A DNA stretch of 64,000 bases, taken from positions 1-64,000 of the forward strand of contig JADNRY010000084.1 of the NCBI GenBank assembly GCA_015501585.1. Direction: 5' to 3'. A program made the translations under genes and the position numbers. Shown here in pieces: positions 45,539-57,846 of this stretch. The notes under the pieces were generated by a model. It did no database searches and had not been told where the DNA came from. It was given only the letters and a program-made list of their open reading frames with translations. Origin of the DNA: Rhodocollybia butyracea. Taxonomy: Eukaryota; Basidiomycota; Agaricomycetes; Agaricales; Omphalotaceae. Position 1 is the stretch's first letter. Each line of letters opens with the position of its first letter.

Positions 45539-46291
45539 GTAAGGTAGAGAGCAGCCAAATACAGTTCACGTCAGGTGATCAAAGTGTGACTACCATATAT
45601 GGTGAAATTATCTTCAAAAATCATTGTAAAAGCATTATAAAATTGAGTAGGCACATTCCCTCTTATCGGTCTCATGAATCTGTTGCATTAGCCATAAAAT
45701 TCATGATTTGCACGTATGGTAAGTTTTAGCTAAGAAATGATAGAGGAGTTTTCAAAATGCTACTGAGATAAGTAGGGTAAGAATAACGACAAAATATACA
45801 ACTGTTTGGGCATGCGTTGGTGTTCGAGATCGTTTATCCAAGAGCCAGGAAGTATTCTATGGCCTTTGTACCTATCTGCAGTCCATGCCACCTGATAACT
45901 GCCTATATCTCGGTAGCGCACCTGCGATTGTTCACTTGTTTTCTGGCGAGCAACCCTCTTTGGCATCCTCGAAGCTGTCTTGACATTTCCTTTGAGATTT
46001 TTAGTCATTCATCAAGTATTTCCTGGGATGATACTGTATTTACTATCTGATGAACAAAACTTCGAGGCTTGTTTCTACTACTCTTCTCCCAGATAGTCAC
46101 TTTTTGTGAAAGTTTTGGTGGAACATTAATCCTAAATATGTTTCCCACAGATCCATGGCACGGATTGTGCATAGGTGGACAGAATAATTATCTACCTATT
46201 TATCTTTCTTTTTCAGTGAGAATTTCACCATATATGGTAGTCACACTTTGATCACCTGACGTGAACTGTATTTGGCCGCTCTCTACCTTAC
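45539..46291. mobile_element. about 750-bp TIR element (MITE-like)
   Basis: Inverted repeats of about 70 bp: GTAAGGTAGAGAGCAGCC at 45,539 and its complement ending at 46,291, with one or two mismatches over the arm. The interior has short frames only. No convincing target duplication. Confidence 0.7.
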
Positions 46292-47318
46292 AATTAGTAA
46301 CAAATGTGGGTGAGCGTGGGCTGAGTTCGACGAATATGGGCGAGCATGAGTTCGGCTTCAAGGAGGTATGGACATTGATCAACTCTTTTTGTTTTTCTTT
46401 AAATGACATTTTTTTCCATGACCTCTAGACTGTACTATTTCGGCAAGCCCGCTACGTTTGGTGCATCGCGTAAGTTATTTTCTTAACAGGACTGGTCATC
46501 TCAACTGAAAAATGTCACAAAGAGTACATTTTGGATGGAACGTACTACAGCGCCATGCGTGTCCTATCTAGCTTTATTCCCTTATTCCACAGCCATCTTT
46601 TCAATTAGTTGCTGGCCTTTTAAATGACCCTTCTCATACATATACTCTACCTTTATTAGACTCGCTAGCCACTACGTAGATTACATATCTCAAAAATATA
46701 AATATTCCAAAATTTGAACCAATTTAGTGCAGTGAGAAACTGGATACTGGCCCACCTATTGCATCTGGTCAATGGCAGACGATAGTAACCGATATCACAA
46801 GAATAATGTATTGTATTTACAGACGGGGCACGATGGAAGCCGATGTGAGCAGAAAAAATATCTGAAACCGCTCATATTTCGGACCTAATCTGTCGTGGTA
46901 GTTCATTGACATCTCTTGACACATTCCACGATCTTACTCGATTTCACTATATCTGGCCCGACGCGATTTTCCCTGGGTATCAGGTTTGGTAGCATATTAT
47001 CATCGTGGAAGTTAAGCGCTTACATAATCACTGTGTGCGTCAATCAACTCATTCTTCCTTGCACTCGCCCTCATCTTTTCCCTTTATTTTTGTTGTATCT
47101 CATAACAACCTCTCAGTTAGACTCTGAGTCTACGCACATTTTTTTTCTACTCAGCAACTGCAAAAATAATCAACCTCTTCCATTTGCTCGGCACCGAGCT
47201 TTTTTTCATCTGATCACAACACCTTCCCGCTCTGAATTCCTCGCCTTAAATCGCATTTCCTTTATTAAAAGGTATTTTCAGCTACTCCGGCATTTTCTGT
47301 CTGCTAATCTCCTAAGAT
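46292..47318. other. intergenic; leader of the next gene
   Basis: No domain seen. 47,030-47,310 is strongly pyrimidine-rich on + (CTTTTTTTCATC, TTTTTTTTCTAC), a likely 5' leader. A 161-codon frame there is a by-product. Confidence 0.45.
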
Positions 47319-49610
47319 ATGCAGTTTTATGTGGGCAATATGGACATCGAGGAAGAGGAATCGCTTTTCGGCTCTCCTCCGACCTCTCCTCGTATAGGTA
47401 GGTCACCGTCACCGACGTTAGCCCTGCCCAGCACTAGCGGGAGCGTTGTAAATTTACAAAATGTGGGGACCATTGCACTTCCTGGTTCCCATTACAATTC
47501 TGAACTTTCCATGAATCCATTAGCCTTGCCTTTAAACTGTCTTCCTCCAGAAGCAGCTTCTCGGCCTCCGGCCCATCTTCAAACCAACTTTACCCATCTT
47601 GCGGGTCGGACTTGGTCGCCCCAGGCGTCAACGTCATCTACGCCATCCAGCTCACGTGCTTCTTCGCAAGGACCAAGCCAATCAAAAGGAAAGAGAGGCA
47701 AACGCAGACGCGCTGACGATGAACCTCTCATACGACGTCCACCACCAGAAATTCCATTGCCCGATCCGACTGCCCCTGTCCCGCCCAACTGGCTTCGGAG
47801 CCAGTCTGCGTTACTGGGTCATGCTGGTCTCGTAGGTGGTGTAAAGCCTGCAACACTTTCCAACCGACACTCTCGCGGATCCACCTCAGTGAATCCAATC
47901 GTCATTGATGACGATCAGCGCGAGCATTCTTCCAGACACCGCCACCCAGCCTCGCACCACATTCATCCTAATCTTCCCACTCCTCCTATCGACGAAATTG
48001 TTCAAATCCTCATAGGGCAACGCGAGGTTTTTACTCTACTTCAAGACATTCTCAACCTCATGGAGACAAGCTCTCCTTTGTCTCACCACAGTGCATCGGA
48101 CCCCGCGTTTAAGAAACGCAAGTTAGGTACAGCTGCCGCTTGGGAGGTCCCGCATCCCGGAGAAGGGTCTCGTGACTCTAGGGACAAAGACAAAGGAAAG
48201 CAACTCATATCCCGACTTGTCTCGCTGATTAAATCTGCTTCTCGCACCGCTGCCCTTCGGAGGTACCTAGCGAAGGATCGTTCGTCAAAGCTGATGGGGA
48301 GCCAAGAGGCGGGTTTGATAAAGGAACTGGAGCACGCAATGCCCAAGGTAGATGGTCACTATAGGCCCGAGACCGTTCATTATGGCTTGCCTGACATCCC
48401 TTCGCAGGACATCTTGACCGATGCGAGCAATAGTCCAGTAAAAACCTTGAACCCATCTGCTTTCCCGCCCCTGACTCCTGAATCATCGCCGTTCGACGAT
48501 CTGCTGGCCTCGTTACTCACAGTAAAATACGAGCTCGATACAATCGGGAGACAGTTCGTCAAGCGTTAGTTCACTCTTCACGAACACCACACACGAGTCT
48601 ACCCCAGAACTCGACCAGGCAGTTCTAGATAATTGGATGTCAATCTTCGAAACATTCCAAATGTCTAACTCCAGTGAACAACTGGCGCCTTTTGCTTCGG
48701 CCTCCTTTTGTGCTTCCGGCGTACAGGGGGGTTTTTTCGCAGGAGGCAGATTCCAGTTGCCAAGCCTCTTCTTTGGCTTTTACCAAAGAGGCCGCTTCGT
48801 TCCCCGACTTCTCACTAGATTTTGGCTCTTGGAATGGTTTTCCTACTGAAACACAGTATCAAGGACCTCCAGCGCACAGCGTTGATCTATTTTCTCCGAC
48901 TGCAGGAACAGACGTAGCCTTACAGTCACTTTCCCCTGATTTAGGTCCAAACATGAATTCTAGCCAGCTCGACATATCTATACCGTCTCCTTCATACCCG
49001 AGTTGTTTTAGTGCGTCAAGTGGCACGCCATCGCTAGTCTACTCGCCGATGCTGTCTTCGAGTTCAATCGGGGATGCAGAGCTCCGAACGCCTATACTTC
49101 CGAGAGCGGAATTGTATACTCCCGACAATCTTACCGCAACTGGGCAGGGTGAAGATAGTCTTTTCAATGACGTGATAGATGGAATGGGACATGATGGCAG
49201 CGGAGATATTTTAATGGGACTCGTTGAAGGTCGACAAGGTAGGCGGTGGTGCCCTATTAGGTTTATCATGCCTCCTGATTTCCCGTTAAATCAAGATCAC
49301 GGAAAAACACAAGACTTTTCCATAGCCCCGTTAAGCGCTTTCCTTCCGGCGCTTGTCGCGGCCACCGTACAACCAAACAATACAACCTCCAGCACCACCA
49401 GTCAGCGCGGGAACGTCTTCGGTCTTCACACCGCCTGTAGTGAGACCTTTTCAACCGTCGGATCGCAGCTCCAACAAAGCGGAGCTCTTGAAACGTGCGC
49501 GGGAGAGGCGCGCGCAGCTAGCGGAAGAGGTTGTGAAAGCTCGTACGCAGTTGTGGGAGACTACAATTGAACACGGGGTGTTGACCCGCCTTGCAAAACT
49601 TTACACATAG
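47319..49610 (+). CDS. Ser/Pro-rich hypothetical protein with C-terminal coiled coil
   Basis: The large first exon starts at 47,319 or at the in-frame ATG 47,340. It is Ser/Pro-rich with basic patches (KGKRGKRRR, FKKRKL) that look like nuclear signals, and a helical part (DEIVQILIGQREVFTLLQDI). A 43-nt intron (48,565-48,607) gives KQLDQAVLDNWMSIFETF. At 48,721-48,742 the frame changes by one; either a 22-nt GT-AG piece is removed or a base is missing in the G6T6 run. A further intron (about 49,239-49,335) leads to RPPYNQTIQ and a charged helix (ELLKRARERRAQLAEEVVKA) ending at 49,610. No known family; probably nuclear by composition. Confidence 0.6.
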
Positions 49611-49916
49611 TTGTCATCGCTGATGTACTGTGACCTTGTACTACGCAATGTCCAATGTTTGCAAAGCATCATTATTGCTGTGAGTTTCATCTTCGCTGCA
49701 GGTTTGAGCTGTTGTTCTCAAGGCCTTTGAATTCTCGCGCGCGATTTTAGAGTGACACGTTAAACATGCAATCGTTAGTTGGATATGTCAACTACACGAC
49801 CGTGTTTCTAGCCCTCACTGCTGGTGGTGTTACTAATTGGCGTAAGATCGATAAGACTCACTGCACTGTAGAAACCAACGTCAGCTGCTTTTCTTTCCCC
49901 ATACCGTCTTATTAGG
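49611..49916. other. 3' intergenic, nothing recognised
   Basis: No coding evidence. Confidence 0.5.
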
Positions 49917-50270
49917 ATAGGTGAGTACTTGGCTCATTCGTTCGATGGTTTCATTATTTAGACGCCGTCATTTCACTGACTGAACTTTTAGCTTACCCAG
50001 GAGCAATAAATAGGTCTTAAGCTTTTACCTCTTAACTTAGCTTGCACAGATCCTTGGCTGTCCTTCATTTGGTACATATGACTGATTTGAGAAATGCATC
50101 CTTTCGAGACACAGCGTTCTGCGGATCAGCTACAGGGTCAGATCCTCAAAATAACGGGATCCATTCTGGTCACCGTAAAAGTTATCTTATTTTTCTATGC
50201 TTTCTACTCGGAGTTACAAGATATAAGAGCGCCGCCTTAAAACTTTGCCTTATTTACTTTGGGTGTTTAT
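49917..50270 (+). repeat. copy B of the about 354-bp repeat, uninterrupted
   Basis: Inverted relative to 42,919-43,880, about 85-90 percent alike by eye. It ends 128 bp before the start codon of the next gene, so it may supply part of that gene's promoter or 5' leader. Confidence 0.85.
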
Positions 50271-50397
50271 CCGTCACACTTTACTCCCATTCTTTCTTTT
50301 ACTCAGTGATTTTGTTCAAGATGACAGGACATGTGTATGCACCTTCTCCTGCTTTACATCAGTCCAAGCATTTCTGATCTTTTCGCCTATCAGGAAC

Positions 50398-52350
50398 ATG
50401 ATGGACGACGTCCTTATAGCTCAGCTCCCTCCGTTAATCCTTCGGTCCGCCCTAAGAGCTTTGATCTCCCAAGGCAAAGCCTCCCAGGCCTTATTTGTAG
50501 ACCACGTTAGAAGCAGACTTAGGGAGTCTCCCCCTGCTTTCATACCTCATACAGAGCTGTTCAATACCAATAACCCAAGTTACCCCAGTTCCTCGTCGTT
50601 ATTCGATGCATGTTCACCAGTAAGATGGCCATTGAGTCTTTACCATAGTAAGTTTCCATTTCTCTCACTGTGTTCGAACTCGTATCTGATGATTCCTACT
50701 AGTTTCGGCCATTTTCTCACCTGCATCCCACAAGCTCGCCTCCTTTGGGAGCCCGACAGCGACCTTGAGGCCGTGTTTGTAAGGGTTTGTGGCGACTTAG
50801 TGCAGGCGATGCAAGCCTTGAAGGAATGCCGTCCTACCCGAAGTGAAGAGCTACGAAACAGACTGCTTGATCTTCGGAGGGCACTAGCTGCTTGCGAGTT
50901 GTATAGCGCAGAAAATATCTACAATGCGGAAAACCTATCCAGCCCCTTTACTCGTGCGTTGTCTCAGGTCAACGATGCTCTATTCGGTTTTTTTCCCTCA
51001 GACTTTATGATTATGCGTCCGATTCGTGGATTCCCCGAGCATGTCGTCGAACCTTCTACCCCAGAATGGGCTATTTGGCGTCCAGAAAACACGGCTGTCG
51101 AGTGCACCTCACTTGGTACGATGGTGATTCCCAGACTGTTCAATGGTCTGTGGCAACTGTCTTCTCCCGCTTGGGGTTCTGCTGCACCCAGTAGAGCTTA
51201 CACCGCGCTTGGGCAGTTGGTGGGTGTAGGCTTGTCAGCTACTGATATGGCAGATCACTACGTATGAAGTTTAACTTTCATTCACGTTATTCCAGAGCTG
51301 ACGCCCGTGGCACACTGCATATAGGGAGACGCTGAATTGCTGTATGGGTCATTCCGAGCACGTCTACCGCCTATTGTCGCAAAATCAGTCATCGCCGCGA
51401 CTAAGTGGTGCATTTTTAGTAAGCCTGAGGTGGTAATATCTAGAGAGTTTGTCTTGGGTGCCGTACAAGAGCGTTCACGGCGCCTCGGAGGACGGATCGA
51501 GCTCCTACAGTTCCATTGGTATGATGTGAGTATACCTTGATCTTTATCAATTCTTGCTGATATCTCTCGTTGCAAGTACTCGAACAAGGACTATCTAGTC
51601 ATCCTCACCGAGTTGGTGAAAATTACAAAAACTCACTCAGAGCTTGTTTCCAATATAGGTCTCTGCAATTTTGACGCTAAGCATACAGAAGAAGCTTGTC
51701 TACATATCCTATCGGAAATCGGAGAAGTTGGCCTGGTCTCTAATCAAGTCCAGGCAGGTCTGCAATTGTCATCAGGTTTCCTTACTGAATTATTTATTTG
51801 TGCAGTATTCATTGGTGGATAGTCGACCCTCAGTCCAGTTGACAGACGTGTGTGATAGATACGGAGTCAGAATTCTGACCTATGGTTCCTTGTGTGGCGG
51901 GCTCATCTCCGAGAAATGGCTGGGAGCTAAAGCTCCGGAGATCTACTCCGAGCTGCTGCAACTGACTCCATCTCAAAGGAAGGTTCGTTGTGTTTTGCCT
52001 GAGTTGCATGAACGTTTTGATTGAACTGTTATATCAAGTATTTCGACATGATCATGACATGGGCATCTTGGGATGATTTCCAAAGCTTGCTTCGGACCCT
52101 CAAATCTATAGCAGATAAACATCAAGTTGATCTCACCAATGTCGCCACCCGGTGGGTCCTTAACCGACCAGCGGTTGCCGCAGTGATTGTAGGGACTCGT
52201 CTTGGTGTATCTAACAACATGCAGTCGAACCTCAAAGTATTTTCTCTGCAATTGGATGAAGATGATACAAGCAGATTGAACAAATTCGCACTTGCGCACG
52301 CTGGCAGGCTGTGCGAAAGCATCGGGGACTGTGGGCACGAATATAGATAA
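50398..52350 (+). CDS. aldo/keto reductase with an extra N-terminal domain
   Basis: ATG 50,398 (or 50,401). Residues 1 to about 215 form a helical region of unknown function (LIAQLPPLILRSALRALISQ; DLVQAMQALKECRPTRSEEL). The same exon then runs without a stop into an aldo/keto reductase: IPRLFNGLWQLSSPAWGS, the Asp and Tyr in ATDMADHY-GDAE (spliced at 51,260-51,329), Lys in AATKW, His in LQFHWYD, and ATRWVLNRPAVAAVIVGTR near the cofactor site. The catalytic tetrad is complete. Introns lie near 50,650-50,701, 51,528-51,575, 51,754-51,805 (GC-AG) and 51,981-52,035. It would reduce carbonyls using NADPH. Either a true fusion, or two adjacent genes joined by read-through. Confidence 0.75.
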
Positions 52351-52930
52351 TATGTACATACTCGAATATGTACTTTTAGACCGGAGGGTTAGACTGCTGT
52401 GTCTCCGACCTCGGGTTCGGCAGCGACTAACCCTGCCTTACTCTCAGTGAATGATACATGTGCGAAATCACAATATCACATTATAACCACTTTTTGTCAG
52501 AGGCCTGGCAGCGGCCGCTGCCAAAAAGTAGTATTGATCAAAATGGAAACTCAGTTTCCATATTCGATAAACTTAGTCAGCGCTTTAGCAATATATCGTT
52601 ATATGCATCTACATTTGCGAAAGGGAGTTAGGAGAAAGCAGTGAGCCTAAGACCGGTGGAATATTATGCCCGACATTAGATTTGTGCAATCACGAAAGTT
52701 ATGAGATGAGATGGAAATAGCGGAAGGGAGTCATCCTGAGTCTGGTCAACGCAGAATTTATTAAACTCGGACTTGATGACAATGAAGGATAGTAGTATAT
52801 ACCGGTCGATGGTATCCCAGTAATCTGTTCAACACGTTCAACACCGCACCTTGTATCCATTTTTCCAGTGCTAGGATTGGTATTTCGTCCTACCACAAGG
52901 CCGAGACGTCTTGCACATAACAAAAAAAAT
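52351..52930. other. intergenic between convergent genes, with a GC-rich palindrome
   Basis: GGCAGCGGCCGCTGCC at 52,507-52,522, with outer ACTTTTTG / CAAAAAGT pairing, can form a hairpin 150 bp after the reductase stop. No gene seen. Confidence 0.5.
52492..52529. repeat. hairpin with a perfect 16-bp GC palindrome
   Basis: A core of GGCAGCGGCCGCTGCC (contains a NotI site), outer arms ACTTTTTG and CAAAAAGT. It lies in the gap between two convergent genes. Confidence 0.7.
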
Positions 52931-53757
52931 TCAGGCATCGCGTGTAAACTGCGAAGTACATAGGCGTTGCATTTCCACGAACTGCAGAGGCCCAGACGAT
53001 GGCTTGGTATGTTTAGGCTCCTCAGTCATGTCTCCAAGCACGGCCCCAAGTTTGACCCGCACTTCTGCGTCAACCTATGCTATTCCATCATTGTCCATGG
53101 GGTCACACCAAAACAACATGTGGATAATTACAATAGTGGCCAGGTCCGCAGGGAAACTTCCCTGTTGTAATGCGTCCGCGATCATAGTCGGAAGATTTAC
53201 TTAAATGCTCCCGAATTGCGAGGAAATTTGCGAAAGTACGGTTCCTGTTTTGGATCGGGTATGAGGGTGACGCCTGCCGTTAATTTACGTGGGAGACTGG
53301 GCAGCATTGTGGCAACATTAATTCTCAGCGACTCGAAAGGCAGTCCAGGAAATGGATACTGCAACGGGAGGTAAGTTTAGAATATCAGGAATCTTTGGAA
53401 GCTCAATTAACGAAAGAAGAAGAATAAAGTTGTGCGTTTACCTGGTTTGCCGGATTCGCTAGCAAGAGGCGAGAGATGCGCGTTTAACGCAAGCTTATCC
53501 GCAATTTTCACCAGCCCGGGAGTGAATTCTGATAATTTGTACCGGGCTGGTAGCGTCATCAATAAGGTCGCAAATATTCTAGCCTGGCTAGCCGCTTGTG
53601 ATTCACGAAAAAACTCCTCGTGAATAAAAAAACTACAGTCACGTGTGATTCTCACTTCAAAAGTATACTGGGTCTGTATAGCCTGGAAGTTGGATAAAAG
53701 AGGTATGCTAATCGTTGAATATGGCCTATCGTAAAGCTCATGCACAAACAATATCAA
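52931..53757 (-). pseudogene. decayed gene of unknown family
   Basis: Minus reading: FFIHEEFFRESQAASQARIF ... LSPLASESGKPGK (53,680-53,445), a good intron (GTAAAC ... TTGCAG), PFPGLPFESLRINVATMLPS ... NSGAFK, a one-base loss near 53,200, then MIADALQQGSFPADLATIVI ... DPMDNDGIA, a TAG at 53,075-53,077, and DAEVRVKLGAVLGDMTEE ... QFTRDA with the stop at 52,931. Composition and continuity show a former real gene of the AAA-free, all-helical type; no family name can be given. Upstream exons were not found with confidence. Confidence 0.5.
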
Positions 53758-55122
53758 TCTTCTTTGCTAGACTTTGAAAACAACTCTCGCCTCGCACACC
53801 GTAGAATCGTGTACAAACGCGACCAGCTGTTTCGTTACAGCATGTCTTCTGCGAGCTAATGAACTACCCCAGGCTCAAGCTATTCCGTACAGGCATCTGG
53901 GCACACTCAGAAACCAGAGTCGACCTGGGAATTATGTCGGTAAACTTGACAAAGCCACGACGCTCTCGAGTCTCAAAAAGGTAAAAGCCCGAATGTTCTA
54001 AAAGCGGTAAAAAGGAAGGGAAGGTGGGGAGGGGGAAGAACTTGTTCATCCCAGCGTCAGACAGAGGTCATGTTACAAGCAGTGATAAGACGCGGTGATA
54101 TTGGTAAGATATATTGAACTTTCCTGTATTGACGAAGGAAAAAAGTGTAAGGCTTATGCGATAGGCACTGGAAGCCATAAAGGCTTGTGCCACGGTGACC
54201 CAGTAAGTCTCCATTTTGAACCAATCTTGAAGCGGAGTTGAATTTTTAATCAACTTCCCTTATAAACATACTACAACTAACATGAAAGATTGTGGCGGCA
54301 AGCCTGGTTCAAGGTTGGGTCAAAACGAGGGAAAAGGAGACATAATAGGTCGCCGTAGGAGGCGATAGCGAGGACAGGAAAATGAAGCTTGCCGGAAGTT
54401 CGGCGGCGCTCCCTTCAGCCTTGGTCTCGATGTTTATTATTAATTTGTAAGTCCGTCGAATCATCCCCTTGCCCCCCCTCAGTAGAAGGGAGTTCAAGGC
54501 TGGTTCTATCCGGGAAAGTAAAATTGGATGCAATTCGATACCAGGAATTACCACGCACATGAAACTCAGAAGTTGTGAGATTACCGTTCTTCTGTTTCCC
54601 TCTTCTTGGAAAGCCTATACAGATCTCCGGCGGTGTCATTGTCGCTCCATTTATTCTTTCCAGAACCATGCGTCGGTCTACGCGATTGTTTTGCAAGTCT
54701 GTTAACTATCTCATTCATTCGGCGTACTGGTTGTCGTGTATACATAATCTGGCTAAAGAAGAGCTTCCGTACTACGTGGCGATCTAACTAGGATGGTATT
54801 TACCCTTCTTTCCTTCCCAAATTCAACGCAAACGGAAGCCTTCATAGAGTTCATTCAAAAGTTCACGAACAATTTAGGAGTTGAATCATCCACAGACGCC
54901 ACTGAAAACGTTCTCTGATTTTGAACACTATCGCCTTACCGGAGACCTAGTCTATAGTAAACAATTGTTGAGCATTAGATCCGGAGTCCGCTACCAGCCC
55001 TATGAAATGTCATGAATTTATGGCCCTTCATCATGAGGCAAAGCGCTAGCCATGAAAATTCCCCTGCGTCGATCGGTAGCACACAAGCCAGTGAAGCTCC
55101 GCGAATTTGCGTGAAAAGCAAT

Positions 55123-55407
55123 TTAGGACAATAGTGGTATGGTCTCAATACAAGAGCTTATCCTCCAACCATCGTTCAAATTTACGTTCCGTGGTTTCTG
55201 ACCGATCCACAGGCCATTATCTGCGCTGATATCGCAGTGCAGAGTACCACAATTCACAAACGCCTCCTGGAGACTTGGCGGGTCACCTATCGATTGACAC
55301 GGAAATAATTGAACATAGTAAACCGACTCCCTTGCTAACGCATTACAATTTTGAAAGAGCGAATACACAGCTGTGATACGAAGCCAATTCAAGAACGAAC
55401 GCACCAT
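55123..55407 (-). other. possible gene fragment
   Basis: 94-codon minus frame (VRSFLNWLRITAVYSLFQNC ... LHCDISADNGLWIGQKPR) with protein-like composition. No family, no neighbours. Low confidence. Confidence 0.25.
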
Positions 55408-55819
55408 CCAAAAAAAGACTTCATCGGAAGTGAGTACAGTTGGGCCACGGTGTAACCTTGAAGCAACTACAATGTGAGAAGAGCTTTCAGACCAGTGTAA
55501 CTGTACAAAGTGGGGCAGGAACTACAAAATCCTGGTTGACTCCTGACTAGTTCGAGAAGGGCACCATCAGAAGTGACAATCGATCCGGGTTCTGCCGATC
55601 GAATGCTCGAGTTAATGAGAATTGAATTACACTGCCAGAGGTTGGATTGCCGGGCGGAAATCAGGGTTGCTACCAGGTTCTGTACTGTTCTGTATCAACT
55701 TAGTTCGAGCAAAATGTTTTTAGAACGAGAAGAATATGGGTATTGTATGTGGGCCGTGCCAAACGAACACTGGGAGATGGCGGGATGGCAGGATAAAACC
55801 CGTTTCAAAGCATTTTTAA

Positions 55820-56120
55820 GTTCAAGTCGGACCTCCTGCTTCTCCCTTCTCCCTTTTCACACAATTCTTGAAAATTAAGGTCGGACAAGCCAATTGAAAA
55901 ACTGGGAAGGAAGTCAGAAGGAATAGATGGTGACCCGAGATCAATCCCAACATATTATATTATTATCGCCGTTTTCAAAATAGTCTGGCCTCTTCGAATT
56001 CCTTTTTTATACAATTCTCCGAAATTGGGGTGGTCATACCAGTTGAAACGCTGGGATATGGTGGCACAAAATTGATCAGTCCCAACGCATTATTGCTGTT
56101 TCCAAATAGTTCGGACCTCG
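55820..56120 (+). repeat. diverged two-copy tandem repeat, about 140-bp unit
   Basis: Shared words in order: CGGACCTC or TGGCCTCTTCG, CCTTTTT..ACACAATTCT, AATT.GGTCG, CCAATTGAAA.ACTGGGA, GGTGAC/GGTGGC, GATCA.TCCCAAC, ATTATT, CGTTTTCAAAATAGT. Confidence 0.6.
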
Positions 56121-57837
56121 CTCTATTTCGCGCATTTTTCGGACACGCCTAGTATAAGACTCATGACTGCTCTAGATCTTACCTGTTTCTCCAAATTTGG
56201 TGCGTGTAATTATGGAGAGTCTCTGGGTAGTGGTAGTGGTGTGGTGGTGGTGGTGGTGTAACCGCCGTGGTCCCACTCAGCCTGAACAGTCGGGGCCCCA
56301 GCTAATATGTATCGCGCTAAATACAGGGGATGCGTAAGATAAGTAGAGTGTCATGAATGATAAGCTAATATTTGCTAACATAATGGATAAGATACTACAA
56401 TAATCTATAAGGTACTCTTTGAAACATCCCAAACCAAGTCTGTGTGCCTCCAAACGTCTGCCGCCGGGCCTCCTCAAGAGGCCACCGCAGTGAGGTGAAA
56501 TACCACTTGCCGCTACTTCTAACTTTCCAAGCGATCTACTTAACAAAATCGTAATGAGAGGCAATCAGCTCAAGTAGATATTTGAATGGCAGGTGCATAC
56601 AATAATGGCCTCCTTTCCACTAGCAAGGTGATAACGCCGGGATCGGACTTATTTGCAGACATCATGTGTAGGGCCTGTGGTGGAGGTACCGGAATTTCTA
56701 GAGCCTCATCCGAAATTGCCATACTAGGTACAATTCTACTGTAGCAGGCTCGGGTTTAGGCTGGGGAAGACGATAACGGAAAGACTTTCCATGCACTAGT
56801 CACTATCTAGCACGGTGAAACCAGAACGACGAAGCTGACGCGGTCTCTATGCGAGTCCCCCTTGTGGACTAATTGTACACGTGCGAACACTGAGATGATG
56901 TTTTGCCTCTTGAAAAGTACTAGTACCACTTTCTATTTATTTGGGAGATTGTGTGCGTAAGAGAAGGGTGGGCTGATGATACATATTGCACGGCGCGCCG
57001 TTGCCATGATGTGTTCTACTATGGAACATAACAGGTGCATTCACGAGGGCAACTTTACCATTCAAAGAGATCTTTGATGCACCTCGAAGCCCGAGCCATC
57101 GTCGAAAAGCGTTTCCTTCAGAGATAAGGAAATCTGCAGATGCCTTTCAAGATGCCTTTCCAGATTCTCTTGCAGGCGCTATGCATCTAGCATCGTGATA
57201 TCATGGCCAATGTCTCCAATGATTAATGAAAGCTTGTACTAAACTCAACCGTCTGTTCCATAGTTCCAACGACATAGAACTCTTTAATTCCTGCGTTCAG
57301 TAACACGGATGGACCTTGAGATATATATTTGTAGGTCGAACCAATCCGCTCAATGGCGCGGTGCCCAATGCTTAGAACTCTCCAACTTCTGCTCTCAACG
57401 ATAACGGATCATCCAGGCTTGAAACTATATTAATAGGTGCCACCTACTTAGATGGAATTGTCAATGGTGTGAATTTTGATACGAAGGCTTAAGATACCCG
57501 CACAGAACGGAACGGTAGATGACTGAGTAGTAGCAGGTCCTAGCACCGAACAAGGTTATTCTGCAGACAGTATTGTTGCTGAGTCGGAATTTCAACGAGG
57601 CAGTAAAAATTGAAAAGTGTTTCTTCGAAATAGCATTACCGAGCGCGCGCTGGGTCTCTAACGACTTTAAAGAGATACCAGGCTCCGTTAAGTGAAGTCT
57701 GATTGTGGACTCAGTGGGTGAGTAATAAAATGATCCCTGTGTTCAGCGAAGCGAGGCGAGCTTTAACGTTTTAGTATGTTCTTCAAGATGCCAATTTCGC
57801 TGCAACAAGTTTGGGTTCAAAGTCGGTGGACTATAAG

Positions 57838-57846
57838 ATATATAAA
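57838..57846 (+). promoter_or_regulatory. TATA-like box of the secreted glycoprotein gene
   Basis: ATATATAAA lies about 215 bp upstream of the ATG at 58,058 and is followed by a CT-rich leader (CTTCCTCTCCCCTTTCTC). Confidence 0.45.

Noticed and set aside
46916..47401. 161-codon + ORF
   Set aside because: Lies in a pyrimidine-rich leader and overlaps the true start of the next gene in a different frame.
48229..48486. Minus ORFs inside the hypothetical gene
   Set aside because: Shadow frames of a GC-balanced coding exon.
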